This document shows, piece by piece, positions 25,801-40,800 of a stretch of DNA of 64,000 nt. The position numbers and the translations under genes were made by a program. The notes under the pieces are model-generated. The model saw only the letters and a program-made list of their open reading frames with translations. It did not search any database and was not told the DNA's origin. This stretch comes from Gavia stellata (Eukaryota > Chordata > Aves > Gaviiformes > Gaviidae), in NCBI RefSeq assembly GCF_030936135.1, contig NC_082597.1, forward strand, positions 73,328,495 to 73,392,494, in the 5' to 3' direction. How positions within the stretch are numbered: the stretch's first letter is position 1; each line of letters starts with the position of its first letter.

Positions 25801-28800
25801 ATAGGTGAAACTCCTATCCAGCCTCTGGGAATTACATACATTGATGATTATGCCATTGAAGAGAATGCTGCCTTATACATTGGTAAAATAAATACATAAT
25901 TTATTTTTCCTAATGAGTTTTTCCCCAGAGGAAACAGAGTCATTCTGAATGATGGAATGAGTGCTATTGAATTAACTTGCCCTGATGGTTTTGTTTGCAT
26001 CATTTCCAATATTAAAGTTTATTTAACAGTCGTGTACACTCAAGGGACCAAGTTCCCTTTTAATTACACCAGCACAGTTCCATTATCTTAATTTGAGGAA
26101 AGAATTTGACCTTAGGTTCCTGCTGTTACCCTAATCTTCCTAATTCTTCTGGATGTGGACTGCTGAGCCTCTGTGCACATTCAGTTCTCTGGGAAGTGAT
26201 AAAAAACATACTCTTTTAAGCACTTAAAATAGAATTTCAACATGCACTCAAAACATTCCCTCCAGATTCAGGTAGAATTAAAAACAATAGTGCTGAGGCT
26301 CTGAAAAGTTGGTATCACTGTTTTTTTGTTGTGTTCATTGTCTGAAGACCTCTGCACATTCACCTGAGGTATTACCAAAAAATCCTTCCCCACCAGTATC
26401 TTGTCTTGAAAAGTTTCCAGCCTGGCAAAAGGCAAAAACTCAGGTTCTCTCTGTAAAAGATTCAGTCTTCCCAGATTTCCAGAACAATTTTAAAAATTCA
26501 AAATATGCAGAAAGTTTGGCTGAAGGTGTGTTGAAACATGTCAATATTGGGTACCAAATCAAAGTGATTTTTCAGCCTATTCAGGGCCTACCACAACTTA
26601 AAGTGATCAGTTAACTTAAATAATTGACATTTGCTTTCCAGCTACTTTAATCTAGTCAGCTAAAGGGTTTCTAGCAATCATAGATTTAGGCAATTAAGTT
26701 CCCTGACCTTTTTTCCTTTAAGGTGTATTTCATTCTGTAATGATAACAAAAAAAGTCAAAGTGTCAATGTAGTGGGGAAAATTTTATTGCTCGATTTTTT
26801 TCTTCTTGAAAATGTTCTAACTTGTGTAACTAATGTGCCAGAGAGCAAAGGTTGGCTCAGTATTTTAAGACTGTATCACTTGCTACCCATCACAGGTCAT
26901 ACTTTATCATTAGGTGCAGCAAGAACCAGTGCTCTTTTTAACTCAGAAGAGTAACAGTCCTCTGTTTTCTATTGCAGGCTGTGTACAGACAGTTGCAATT
27001 ATAGGGCCAATATTTGGCTTTCTTCTAGGATCCCTGTGTGCCAAACTTTATGTTGACATTGGCTTTGTAGATCTGGGTAAGTCAGAAAACTCAGGTTTAA
27101 AAAAATTCATTCAGGCTCCAATATGCCTATTTTAGGCCAAGAACTATCTAGTTATCCCCTAGGCATAAGGGGCTAGCGGGATAGAGAGGGCACTTTATGG
27201 AATAACAAGGATAACAGCAATGCAGTGCCCCATGCAGAAAAGGCTAGCAAGGATGGGTATGGAGGAAGTAGGAGGCCTGACTCTTCCTCAGCCCCAGCAG
27301 ACCTCCCAGGATGTAGGCTGGTGCCTCTGAGGAGATGCCCTGGGGGGAGTCTCTGGGGGGTCAGCCGGCACCCTGGTCCTTGCAGCCTCCCTGGGGACAT
27401 GCGAGCGGCACGGTTGGGGAACCCGCGGTATCAGGGGAAGGCTGCTGCTGTGTCACAGGAATCAGCAAGTCCTTATTACTGCCCCGCAATCGTTCCTGTA
27501 ACACTGATAGAGACACACGGCACAGCTTAACCTGGTGAGGGGGGATGTGGACTCCTTCGGAGAAAGTCCCTGCAAAATCACCTTCCTTGTTATCAGCAAA
27601 CATTCGCGAAAAGCATGTATTTGTTTCTCCTTTTTTTCACTTTCTCCAGACAGTGTAACGATAACTCCCAAGGACGTGCGGTGGGTGGGAGCCTGGTGGC
27701 TGGGTTACTTAATAGCAGGTGTGATCAGCGTTCTGGCCGGCATCCCCTTCTGGTTCCTGCCAAAGCACCTCCCAAAACCAGAGAGCAGAAAGGACTCCAG
27801 TACCTCTTCCGAGCAGTCAAAGTTCATCACTGAGGATAGCAAAGAGCAACACAAATCTTATCAACAACAAGTGAAGATTGCTGACATGGCAAAAGGCAAG
27901 ACTAGAGTTTCATTCCTCTCTGTTAGGTCCCTCTCTCACTAGCTTTTATACTTTATGCTTTCTGAGGCCATGTTTTAATGGCCTCAGCATTACTTTTTGC
28001 CCTCAGATGTCACTCTCCACCTAACTAGTATGCGCAAAAAGGGTCGTGTCATTGTTCCCTGGCCCTGCTCTTGCATGCAGAATTTCTCCAGCTGAGATTT
28101 GTAAAATTACACTAGTGGTCCAGCAAATACTATGAAACTCTGCAAAAAATTTTCATTCACTGTTGCAACTTGACTGTAGCAGAAGTGAGGGGTCAAAAAT
28201 ATGACAATCTCAGTCTGTGCTAAACATTTTTCTTTAAGGTTATTCATTAGAAAAACACATACATACGATGTCTGATCAGAATAAGGATGGGCACAGACTA
28301 GATACAGTATTTTAGGGCCTATCTGGATTTAGACACAAGCTGTTTTGCACACTTACATTTCCTTGGCCCTACTTTGCCAAAAGCATTTTTCTTCAGTACT
28401 TGAATCTGTTACTCAGTATGTCTGTACTTACTGTCATCTGTGCTGAGCTCCCTCGGCCCCCAAATTAAGCTAAAAGATGCTGTGGCTTTTGAGGGCACAT
28501 AGAAACCAAATCTGTCCTGGTTTATGATTGAAAGTAGGTTTCTAAAATAAGATAGCTCTTCTGGAATATTGATGCCTAGTATTTTGCTCCAACATTCCCC
28601 CATCCAGAAATGGGGGATCTCTTAGGAGCATCATGGGACTTCATGGATTCCTTCTGATATATCCTGCAGTTCTTCTTTGGAAGGTGCAAACATGTTGCAA
28701 AGCATTATTCACAGCAGTTATTCTCTCTCTGGCCTGGTTGTCATTTCTGCTGTTTTGTCTTGCAGACTTCTTGCCATCACTGAAGAACCTCTTTGGGAAT

Positions 28801-31800
28801 CCAGTTTACATTCTGTATTTGTGTGCAAGTATCATTCAGTTCAATTCTTTAATTGGCATGGTGACATATAAGCCAAAGTATATTGAACAGCAGTATGGGC
28901 AAACATCTTCAAAAACTAATTTTGTTATAGGTAATGCTATATCTGCTTCTTGATGCCTTAAAAATGGACATTTTAGGGGTGGCATATAAGTACATATAGG
29001 GAAAATTAGATTTTTTTTTTGATATGTTTATTTATTTTCCTTCCTTGTCTGGCTTTAAGTAGTAGCTGATAGAAGGTAAGTTATTTCATTTCTACTTTAG
29101 CACTAGTTAGCTCTGAGTTTATCTGTGTAAGTGTTACTGCACAAGATTCCATTATTTGATACTTTATTTCCCATTCTACTGGAAATTTAAAAAATAATGT
29201 ATGTACATCACAAGACAATAATTTAAAAGATAATTAATTTTAAAATACTTTACATAAATTTGTCATCAGACAGATCTGTTCCCTTGCTGACTTCCCACTT
29301 ATTTCAACAAAATGAAGATCAACTCAGTGAGTGGTAAAGGGCTGACCATAAAGTGGCTGTGATATTGCCAGTGATTTCTTACTTTCTGAAGAGGTTGCTG
29401 TTAAGTAAAAGGAAGTCAAATTCATATCAGTGATCACATTAAAAACTTAACATTGTCTCAGTGTGATGCTGGTAAAGGAAAAATAGGTATTGCTGCCCTA
29501 ATTTTACCTAAGAGCCTTTGTCTGTTGTGCCATTAGTCTCCCAAGCTCTCCCATACAGCATGAGAGAGAGACGCTGCTTCTGCCTTTGGGTATTGAGGTA
29601 GCCGTTTTTGGAGATGCCTTCAGGATGGTGAACTTCACTGCCCAGCTGCTGAACCTGCAGGCTTGGGTTCCGTTCCTGAGGTCCAGGGATTCAATAGCAT
29701 TAGACAGCAAAGAGGTTTACATCCATCCAAAACAGAGGAAACTGCCTTGTTTCAGAGCAGCATTAGTTGCACAGCAACGGAGGTATATATATGCAGAAAA
29801 GCTGTATTGATCCATTGTGCTATGTTAATTCCTTAAACATAGAGGCTGGAATTTCCTGGCACGAAACTCCTAAAAGCAAGGAGAAATCTTCAAGCATAGT
29901 CGATGGCCAGAGAAAGTCCAGAAAACAATCCCTACATTCAGTACAGTACTTCTCATTGTATTTAAAGATTTTCTGGAGCTAAGCTTTCAGGTATGTGCAA
30001 ACTGAGTGAGGATTAAGATCCATCTGATTTCACAAAGCATAGGGACTATATCCAACAGAGAATGTGTGATGGCTTGGCTAAGGAAGGATCCTGGCTGAGT
30101 GTCCATCCCTGCAATAAGGTTCTCACCTTCCTCCTTTACCACTCTCTCCCAGTTCACCCTTGCTAAGAAACTAACAGAGGCTATTTCCTTTTCCCTACCT
30201 CTTTTCCTATTTCTTCTTTTTTTAAAAAAAAACCCAACAATTTCTATCAGAATCTTTCTGATAGATATCAGAATTGTCAGAGCAATTTGAAGCACTATAA
30301 CAAAAAATAATTAGCTGGGGGTCATAAGAGGGTAGTAGTCACAGTGCAAGAAAGTTAAATGGCGCCTGCTGTGTTTGTATGGTTTTCCTTAAATATACAC
30401 ACTTCCCCCCCAGCCCACCCCCGATGCCAGTGTCAAGCAATAAAGTTGTCTGTAAGGCGATGAGAAAAAGGCATGAACAAAAGGGGTGCATAGGAATGGG
30501 CAGGCAGTGCGGGTACTCTCTGGTGCAGCACACAGCTCCCAGTTTCAATCCCAGTCTCCGCATACAAGCAAAAGAGAACAGAAAAACCTGCAGCTTCAAC
30601 ATGTTTGGATGGGGCAGCCACATGAGATTATATAGTGACTTAATTTACATATGCTGCATTTTGAATGCTGCTTCTAAATCCCCTGAAGTACAATTTTCAT
30701 GCATGTGCAGAGTGAAAAATACCACCCCAGTGAAGCTTCCTGAAGCTCCTCAGTAGCTGACCTAGGCTCATGTACTCAGCCAAGACACTGACTTCTGGTT
30801 TTGCTAGGCGGAATAAGGCTTTTTCTAACATCAAACATACCTACTAGCATCTCTTCTAAGCACTGATTTTTTTTCCGTGTGTACAGGTGGATCAAACGCT
30901 GACTCAAGCCAGGAATTCAAAGGATCCTAGCACATTTCCTAGGAGGGAGATTAGACTGCGATGTCATAAACTAGGCTTTTATATCAAGTCATTTGAAATC
31001 ACGTTCTAATACTTCCAGTCCTCTGAACAAACTTCCGAAACTTCATCTGCCATATAAATGCATGTATGCTTTGGTACTTGCTTGTGTTTTGTAGGCTTGC
31101 TCAGCTCAGCAGCGCTAGGTGTCAGCATGAATTAAAAGCTGCAAACCGCATATGCGGCCCTGTGCAAGGGGGGAGAATTTAATGTGCTGGAACTGGCTGG
31201 TAAAGCTGCGAAAATCATTTTCAGTAACAATGAAATCCAGCAAAGGGCACGTTGCGTGCTTATGCAGTATCTTTGATGGTAGTCTCCATTTACATCTTTC
31301 TTGCATGTACTGAACGGGATTTTTTTTGGTCTTGTTGTCCACGTCTATCAGTATGGACACTGCTTTGAGCAAAGCTGTCCAGGTAAGCATTAATGGCCAC
31401 CCAATTGTACATGTTTCCTTCAATGCTCTTCCATTGATTGCCTGAAGCCTGATGCAAAAAGAGAGCCCATGGGCTATAGGTACCTTTTTGCTGTTGCAAC
31501 ACTCACCTAAGGGAGCATTTCAACAACCAAAACCGGAGAAACTCCCTAACTCTCCTGGGCATAGAGACAATGACATATCACTGTCTCTCTCCCTCTCGGA
31601 GACTTCTCTAGGGGATCACTGGTTTCATGGTTGAATCAAAATAGAAAAAGCAGGTCTTGCTCCGGATTTCATACCACTGTAGATAAAACTGAATGTGCCC
31701 TCTAGGAATGAGCAGTTTAGGTTCCTCCTGTCAGTGGCAAAGGGAAGGAGAGAAGCTGCCCTGGAAAGCTGGAGTGGGGCAGCCCCAGAGAGTGGCCCCT

Positions 31801-34800
31801 GTTGCTGCTGGGTGAAGGACACAGGGAGGGTCTGTAGCGAAGCCCCAACCTGTGCAGTGGGACTGCGGCTCTCTTGGCTGTCTAAGCAGCATGACACCCC
31901 AGAAAATTCTCTGTGCTCAGAGCAGCTCTTGTGAGAAATGACACTAAAAGTATTTGAATTAACACTACAACGATCCCTCCACTAACAAACTAACAGTGGA
32001 GACAACCACCTAGCTTAAGAAACTGGAAGATTATTATCTAAACCTTGTACATAATCTCTCCCTGTCAAAGAACTAGCAATGAAACATTTCCCTGGGAGCA
32101 AGTTTTTAAAAGCGGTCGCAGCACCTTTCTAGGAACAATCCAAGTCTGGACAAATACAATGCCCTGATTGAAGATTTTTCATTTTTTGTTGCTTCAGCTT
32201 ATCGCTGCTGCTGTTTTTTTGTGGCGGAGGAGGATAGTCCATTGAGCTAGGGGTTTCATTAATTAATATTAATATTAATTCATTAATAGTGTTTTCTCTT
32301 TGATTTCAGGTCTTATCAACATTCCTGCTGTGGCCTTTGGCATATTCTCTGGGGGACTGATCATGAAAAAACTCAGAATCAATGTTTTAGGGGCCGCTAA
32401 ACTCTCCCTGGGATCTTCTTTCTTTGGTTACCTTTTGCTCCTCTCATTATTTGCGATGGGCTGTGAGAACTCGGATGTGGCCGGACTGACTGTGTCGTAC
32501 CACGGGTATGCTGGGAAGGGCACACTTCAGCATAAAGTGCTATTGCACACCAAACTCCTTCCTCATTTTATTCCACAAAATATATATACTTGAAAAGAGA
32601 ATGACTGACCTAAATACGCTTCCCAGAAATTTGATTCAAAGCAGTGGAAACTGCTCCACCTATTCCAGCCGGCATCGTGTCAGAACTTTTTCATGATTGT
32701 TGCCTTCAGCCCAGAGGGGTTTATGCCACAAGCGCAGATTATTTTTCTGATGACTTTTAAATTATTATTGCCATGGGACCCATCCTTTGAGCCTAAAGAT
32801 TTCTGGAAATGTGAGGAGCTCAGTAGGGGGTGTGAGATTCAATTAATTGTTCCTTGACTCTGTGTGCTGCTGAACAACCCATGGCATTTAATAGCCTCTG
32901 AACCCAAAACTTAAGGATTCATGGATTAACCATGAGTTAGCCATGATGTTAACTGTGATGTACACCTGAGGCTCACACTTTTCGGTGACTTTTGCCCCTG
33001 CTATTACTCTGCAAAGCTCACTTGTTGGGAGGAGTTTCCAGCACCGACTCCACCGCCGCTCCAGGATTTGCCCTGCCGGTGACTTCAGCAGCAGCTGGCT
33101 GAAGTTGGCTGATAGCTGTTGTGCAAGGTATCAGCCCCTCAGTTTGGATGAATCTCATTCTGACAATTTCCTCGCTAACTTCTACAGCAACAGTTTCCCA
33201 TAAGTAACTCACTCCCCTCTTTGCCACTGGAGTAATCAAACTTTTTTGTCCAAACTGCATCAAGCCTCGGATAACTAAAATCTTAGAAAATCTGAGAAAA
33301 AGCATGAATAGAAATTGTTAGCTGTCCCCCTTAATAAAGTAGCTACTATCTCACAGTAGGTGGTGTGATATTGTGAAAACCTTTTGATAACAGAGGAATA
33401 AGAATTTACACTGTTGCATGGATGTGAAGAGACAACACCTTAATGGACTGCAGACAGAAAGTCTGGCCAGGTGCGCCTGGCAAAGAGAATAACCCATGAT
33501 TTGATAATGATTTCTTCCACAACTGCTAGAAAACATCATTGCAATTTCTCTTTTTCCCCAGAACTAAATGGACGACTGATTATGAGCAAGCCCTGTTTTC
33601 AGACTGCAACTTGGGCTGTGCATGTTCCAAGAACGACTGGGACCCCATCTGCGGGGAAAACGGAGTTACTTACATTTCTGCTTGTCTCGCTGGCTGCCAG
33701 GCATCCAACGGCAGTGGGAAAAACACTGTAAGACAATCTTTCATTTCCATATGGGATGTGGTAGTTTTCCTAATACAACCACTTCTCTCAGAGTAAGTGG
33801 ATTAGAATTGAGTAAGCCCTAAACACCTAAGGTCTTTTTAGCAATCTGCCACCCACATTTAAAACTTTCTCAATTGCTGTTTCCAGCAGAAATCCCAAGC
33901 AGAAGAGGTAGGAGGGGTTTTTTTTAGCTATTGACTACCAAAACTGTTTAAAACAACCACTAAATACATTCATCAACAGTAGATACTTTCTTTATAATTT
34001 TCTCGTTCAAAGAACAAGCCTTTTCGTTTTGAAAAACATTTTCCAGTTTGGATTTAAACTTTTGGCTACCCAGAAAAGCATGATGTGCAATTCCTGAACA
34101 TCCATTTCTTCGCTGTTTAGGTTATCATACGCTTTTGCCTGCTGTCTTCCAGGTATTTTTTAACTGCAGCTGCATAGAAACCTTGGAATCTCCTTCACGA
34201 AGCTCCTCAGCTACGGTGGGACCATGTCAAAAAGGAAATGAGTGTCCAAAAATGTTTCTGTATTTTCTAGTAATATCAGTTATCACTTCATATACTTTGT
34301 CAGTAGGTGGCACACCCGGATACATACTGCTTCTAAGGTAAGAAATAATTTCTGCTAGCATTGCCAAATGTCTTCAAGGTATTTTGACGTTTGACGTGTG
34401 TAACTGGGTTTCCATCCCCCCCTAGTATTGTGAAATGTTTTCAGCTATGCAAGGTGGCTTTTAAAATATTTTTTTTTACTATTGAAAGGCATCCTCATAA
34501 TTTGTCAATCAGTTTTCTACCATTGAAGCAACAGTGTGCTTATGATTATCTCTACCAACAATACCTTTCTAGTTTTAAACATGATATAGGAGGCCTGGTT
34601 ATCATTTATACCAAATTCCTCTTCCCTTAATGCATTTTACATTACCAGAATGGTGTTAAATGGCCTCCATGCAAATGGAAATTAGCTCTGCACATGCCAG
34701 TGTGTGCACATGTATGCTTATAGCTAGCCAGTTTTCTTCACTTGCTATGGATACTGATGCACAACTACACAGAGGCGATCTAACCAAAACCCTCCATACA

Positions 34801-37800
34801 CACTCAACTCTTCTCCTCTAGTCCATTTTATTATTCCATAAAATTGTTCTGTCCTAGATTTCTCTCTTCAAAAGAAAGATAGATTTAGCATGAGATCCTG
34901 GGGGTTTTTTTTCTGTCATAATAATCACAGGTCTATTAAATGCTTGTCCGAAGGGATTGTTCCAATACTTATTTAACTGCTGGAACTATTTGTCCATCAC
35001 CAAGTGTAAGCTTTTAAGCTAATTTTAGAAAGTGTAAAAGGAATATAATACTTCCAGCGATTAATCTGGATTTTTGTCAGCTTCTTGCAATTTTTGGATT
35101 CTAAGTGCTGCTCTGCTCTGTTTTGGAAAGCTTGCTTTCTCGGTTCCTCTTTCCAAATTATTTCCAGATGAGTACATTCTACTTCTCAAACAAAACAACA
35201 GTAAATACAGTTTAACTAATCTTTATTACTGTTGTGTTTTCTTACTCCAAAATTCTCTTTGATTTTGAATGAAATTTTCTGGAACAGGCACTGTCTCATT
35301 GCCAGTGTCTTTATATCACAGGGAAAAAGCCAGTGCTAGAGCTGGCTGAATATAGCCCATATGGAAAAACCTAAATAAAGAAATGTAACTTCAGCTATGG
35401 TTCCAGCACAGTCCTTGAACCAGAAGTAATATTCACACAGAGACTTTCACAAATGGTTGAGGTGAGGATCCTTCTCCACTGCCGTCCACAAACACTGCCA
35501 GTGAGGTATATGCCTTAAACCATATAAGCTGCATAGCTTTCCCCACCCACCTTGTAGGCTTACCACTGAGTACTGCAAAAACACATGGCATCTCTCTCTC
35601 TCTCTCCCCCAAGGAGTCACTCCAAGAAGAACAATCACATTTTAGACAATTTTTACTGAAGCTTATGCACCACTGAAAATGTCCATGCACCAAGAGGAGG
35701 ATGATTCATGAGTTGAGAGCTTGTATCAAAGCCTTCAGCATTTCTGCCAGATTGCCCTCCATGGTTGCTTCTGACACAGAATTTTTATTTGTATAAATAA
35801 GGGCATAGGGCTATGCAGGGATGCAGTATCCTTCCCCTTTCCCTCCACATGACGTCCCCTTTCTATCCATAAAACATATTGTAGAAAATGTACAGGTGTG
35901 GTACCATACAGGGCCTCGAAACCATCGTTGCCATGCTCAACCTCCTGCTTTCCATCTTCTCTCCACTGTAGAAGTGTCTGGGAGGAGACGTTCATAGTTG
36001 AACACCTACGAGTTAAATCACACAGAGTTGCCTGCACTTCTCAGCCCTAAGAACTTGCTCTCAGGGGACTTAATGCTTAATGGATTTATTTAGAAAAGCT
36101 TAGAGAGGTTTTCAATAACGATACTAAAACATTTTGTTATATGAAATCAGCAAAACAGCTTTATTGGTTCTGCTCCAGAGCTTTTGCTTCTGTTGAAAAT
36201 CATTTTACTTTGAGAGCCATTTCATTGAAACTGAGAAATTATGTGTTTTTCTGCTGGATTGAAGGCACCCAAAACTGATGTGCAGCTAAATAAAACATGT
36301 TTCAGTAAGTTCAATCCTTTTTTTTTTTTCTTTCTCTGCAAATGACCTGTGGGCACAATTCCACTTTAAGCTCACACTTGGTTCTCTGAAATCCATCACT
36401 GACTGGTTTTCCTTGAAAATCTGTCTGAACTGAAAGTGTGCTTCTGTTCCCAGAAAAAAAATAAATGCTCTTGGAAAACAAATAGTCCCAAGGTCAAGTT
36501 GCAGACTTCATTAAGTGTTTTTTCCAATTATCTGTTTTTAAAATTACTCAGTATTCAGTCAGCTCTGATAAGATTCCAGCACCTAAGCAAGCTGATGTTT
36601 TCAGATGAGCAGATATCACTGCACCTGCCATGGAGCACAAATACAGCTAAATCCCTAAAAGCCTATAAGATTTGGTGACTTTTACTTCAAGGGTTTACAC
36701 AACTGAAATCATTGAAATATGCTTACAGCTGGTGACCAAGTCACTTGCTGAAATGTCTTTTTAGTGGTATTAGACTAATTACAATTGCCAAGGAACTTGG
36801 GAAAGCCCTAAAGTTTTGGAGAAAAACCCCTGCAATTCAGATAGCTGTTGTTCAAGCATAAGCTATTAATAGCAAGTGATTAGGCAGTGAAAAGGAAGTC
36901 TCAGATCTCCCTGAGAGGTCTGGCTCTCACTCAGGATCTCAAATAACTCGTGTTTCCGTGCAAAGACAATACAAATGCTCAAACAATTTTTTTTCCATCT
37001 GAAAAAGAAGATTTTTTTTGCAGGGTATAAGACCTATGTAACACATAATGAATATCCAGTTATTGGTTTTATTTTCCACTTTTTGCTTTCTGTGCCTTTG
37101 CATTTGGTTAACAGGACTTCTAGGCTGAGGCTTGCTTGTGTAACATGTATCTGATAGGAGGACAAAACATTGTTCTTCCAGCTCAAAATCATATTACATT
37201 CATGCCTGCATAGAAGGCAGTGCCTGTATAAGCCACAATATAACAGACTGTGTGATGATAATCCATGATCACAGTGTTAGAGAATAAAGTGCTCAGATTA
37301 CAAAATGAGATGCACAAAATGATTTTTTTACCATGGTACTTTGGTGTTGTTTTCCATATATGTCCTTCACGTTCTTTTCCATTTTCACTAAATTAAGGGA
37401 AGAAGACCCGAATATCATTTACAATATGGGTTCTTAATGCTGTTCTGGCAGCTACATTGGAAAATAATAAAGCATCACTGGTGGGGAACAAAAGAGCTAG
37501 TTCTGCAATGCTTTTATTATTTTTTAAAAGGTATTCCCGATGAGATGAATTTCTGCAGAAGCTGAGTCCATCCTAGTTCAGAGTGCATAGACTGGACCTC
37601 CAAAGTGCTACGTTTATTCATAGTGACAACTGAATTCCAGCCCATGTTTTTATTTTTATATTGAATAGAATGACTGTGACAACACAGAGTTTTATCAATT
37701 ACCATAATAATACACATGTGTTATTAACCCCACATATCAAGCATGTCCCAGTTTAATCGTGTGACTGGGACTACTCACATGCTAAAAATAAAGCATGTAC

Positions 37801-40800
37801 TCAGATTCTTGCTGGATTAGGTATTGTAATAGGCAGTCTGATACAGGCTGGGTGAAACAGCACACTTGAGCAGCTGGTGAGGTTACCAGCAGACGAGCCT
37901 TTCTCATTTGAGCGGCTCCATACTCACACTGCTGCCAGTGTGGATGTGAAAGGCAGCTGTTCTCCTACCCACCACCTCCACCCTCCTAGAAGAGCCAGGA
38001 TGATGACCCAAGGCTGGAGCAGGGCTGATCTGGAGCCACAGGGCGTGATGTCTGTGCCGGGCCCCTGCTGCAAGCTCAGAAAAGTCCAGATGCAAATGGT
38101 CTGTTCTGTCAGAGCATGGCTTGGAGGATTTACCTTTACAGGAGGTGTGATCCTCATCCTAGATACAGTGCAATGAAAATTGAGTGCCTAAATACCTTGT
38201 ACTAGCCTGGGTCATGATTCACAATTTCAGAGAGTGTTTAACCGAATAAGACTATCTAATGATGCATGATTTCCCAATCAATCTTCTTGCCCTGTATTAG
38301 TAACTCCTAAGTCCTGGTATTATCTGAAAATGCACCACCTTCTTAAAATGTAATATTGAATACAGATGTCCAGAATTCCTAGATACTGTTCTGATTTTAT
38401 CACATTGTTTATATATTTTTGTAATTCTGTTAAAGTCAGTGTCAGTAAGGAGGAAAAAGTCACAGTTCTTTCCTTCCTCTTGCTTTCTATTTGTGTTCAA
38501 ATTATCCACAGTCAATTCTTCATTTCTATTTAATACCATTTTTTTATTTTTAGATGCATTAAACCACACTTGAAATCATTTGCACTTGGTATCTATACCC
38601 TGGCAATAAGAGTACTTGGTAAGTCCAGTTGTACTCTTCGGTCTATTTTAATATACTCTTCACTAATCATTTATGCTAGAATTAAACTTTGATTGTTGGA
38701 AAGAACGATATCTAACTGACAAGTTAATATTACATGTTTTTTTTTTTTTTAAATAGGAAAAGTTTTGAAAAAAGGAAGCAGCTTTGTATTTCATAAATCA
38801 TATAACTGTCTTAGGTATAATAAAAATACATACTGCTAACATCCATAGAGGTGACAAGTGATCCTTCGGACTATGAAGCTAACATCAAAATTACTTCTTG
38901 TCTCTCCTTATTCAACAACAAGCATAATGGAACAGCTATGGCTCAGAATTTGTGAACATTTTTCAGGCATATTTGCACTAGTTTCTAAGGGAATTAATCT
39001 AAGTACAGGTGTGCCTGGGGGCAGGTTCACTGCAGCCTTGTAGTAGAGCCACCTGTAAGTTTTCTCTAAAATCAAGGATACCATGAGATGCCAACGAACT
39101 GGAAACTCTAAAATCCTCCAGGTCGTCATAGAAAAGGTAATAATTAGCAAGAAGCAAGTCACTTATTTAAATAGGTCAGGCTTAGATGAGCTGAGTGAGG
39201 CAGATGAAATGACATCAAAACAAGCTGTTGGCTGCTTTCTCACACCTTTGCAGGGCAGGATTTTCCCTCCAGGCTTACTTTCTTCTCCAGCAGCCATGGG
39301 TGGCTCCCCAGGTTCCACAGATTCCAGGATGTCCCCATTAGCACCTGAAGAAAGGCTTTTCCTTTCCATCACCCACAAGCACTGCAGTAGGTTTGCCCCT
39401 GCCACCGTAGGATCTCGGGATACTTGTAGGATACTTGCAGCCCCACTGCAGGCTCCCAGCCCCGCTGCCTCTCTCCCTTCTCAGCCCACCAACCAACACA
39501 CAGGACACCCCCCACTCCCAAGCTGAACAGGCTCCATCACTCTCAAGAAAGAAGAAGTATCTGCTTTTTTTTTCCCAGAAGGGTCCTGCAGGGTGAGGAA
39601 ACCAAGCCATGGCCAGCACTCCTTCCACTGACTTCCACAGGCTTTTTGATGTTCAGCTGCATTTCCTCCCCACCCCGATTCCCCACAGGGAGGAAAGGGT
39701 GGTGTGTGCTGGGCAGCGCAAGACATGACCTCTCAAACCAGCAAACAGTGTGGAAGTGTCATTGCTGTTCAAATGTATTATTTAATGTTCTACACGAACA
39801 TATCTCTAGATCAGAACTGATCACCCTGGAAAGTAACCTTCTTGCCTCTATTTATTTGTTAAATACACCCAGCGGGAATTCCAGCCCCAGTGTATTTTGG
39901 AATGGCTATAGATACCACTTGCCTGAAATGGGGAAGCAAAAGATGTGGGGGAAGAGGAGCATGCAGACTCTACGACTCCAGTGCACTCAGGTAACAGCTC
40001 TTCTCCATTCGTTCTTTAACTTGGGTTCTTTAAGTGCATCTACACCTGGCACTGGTAGAAGAATTTCTTTCAGGAAATTTGTGTGAAAGATTTGATGCCA
40101 AATGAAAGAGACTGACTAGCAATATTAACAATAATGCTCAGGTTTTAGCATTCTTTTTTGATTTAGTCTCTTTGGGGGGGTGGTGTCATCTTATTTAAAT
40201 ATCAGCTGGAAATATTTAAGTCACTTGATTTTTCACCCCAAAAAATGTTCAGTTAAAACCTCAATTTTATGCTAAAGCTTCCCCCATTTTGTAACAACTC
40301 TTCTGTGAAAATGTATGTGTTTAAGTAAATAAGTAAGTAAATAAGTAAGAGGGCTGTTAAACCTCATCATTGCTCCATGTTGGAGCTGGACCACAAAAAG
40401 GAGGGGAAGGGTTCCACAAAGCACACTTGGCTTATCTAGAGGCTTAAGCACAGTGTTGTCTTTATCAATTCATTGCTAGAGGAGAGTAATTATTTGAACT
40501 GCATTCATGAAAAGCATTACCAGAACTGGAGAGTGGAGTAGCAATCGTAAAAGGAAAATGAGAGAACAGGTTGCCCTTCCCCCCACACCAGGGAAAAAAC
40601 ATGAAGGGAGGGTACTTCTTGTTTTGAAAATTTGAAGAAAAGAACAAAAGCTCAGTTGGGACTCATTACTAATAAAGCATAATGATGTTACTGTTGCTGC
40701 TGTTATTGTTACTGTCATTATGCCTATAAAGCAAAAATACCATCAAACGGTCTTTGTATCACTGGTACTCTTTATGAGGCAACCAAACAATAAATTAATT

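Larger units (their letters stand above)
23123..28765 (+). other. SLCO1C1 middle introns between coding exons 2 and 8
   Basis: These introns are 810, 614, 934, 1,095, 573 and 870 bp. Nothing recognisable is found in them apart from a GC-rich block at 27,230-27,430. The last one uses the GC donor. Confidence 0.7.

Noticed and set aside
39083-39526. 147-codon open frame inside an SLCO1C1 intron
   Set aside because: Pro/Ser-rich low-complexity translation with no homology recognised. The real exon of this intron region is at 39873-39990.
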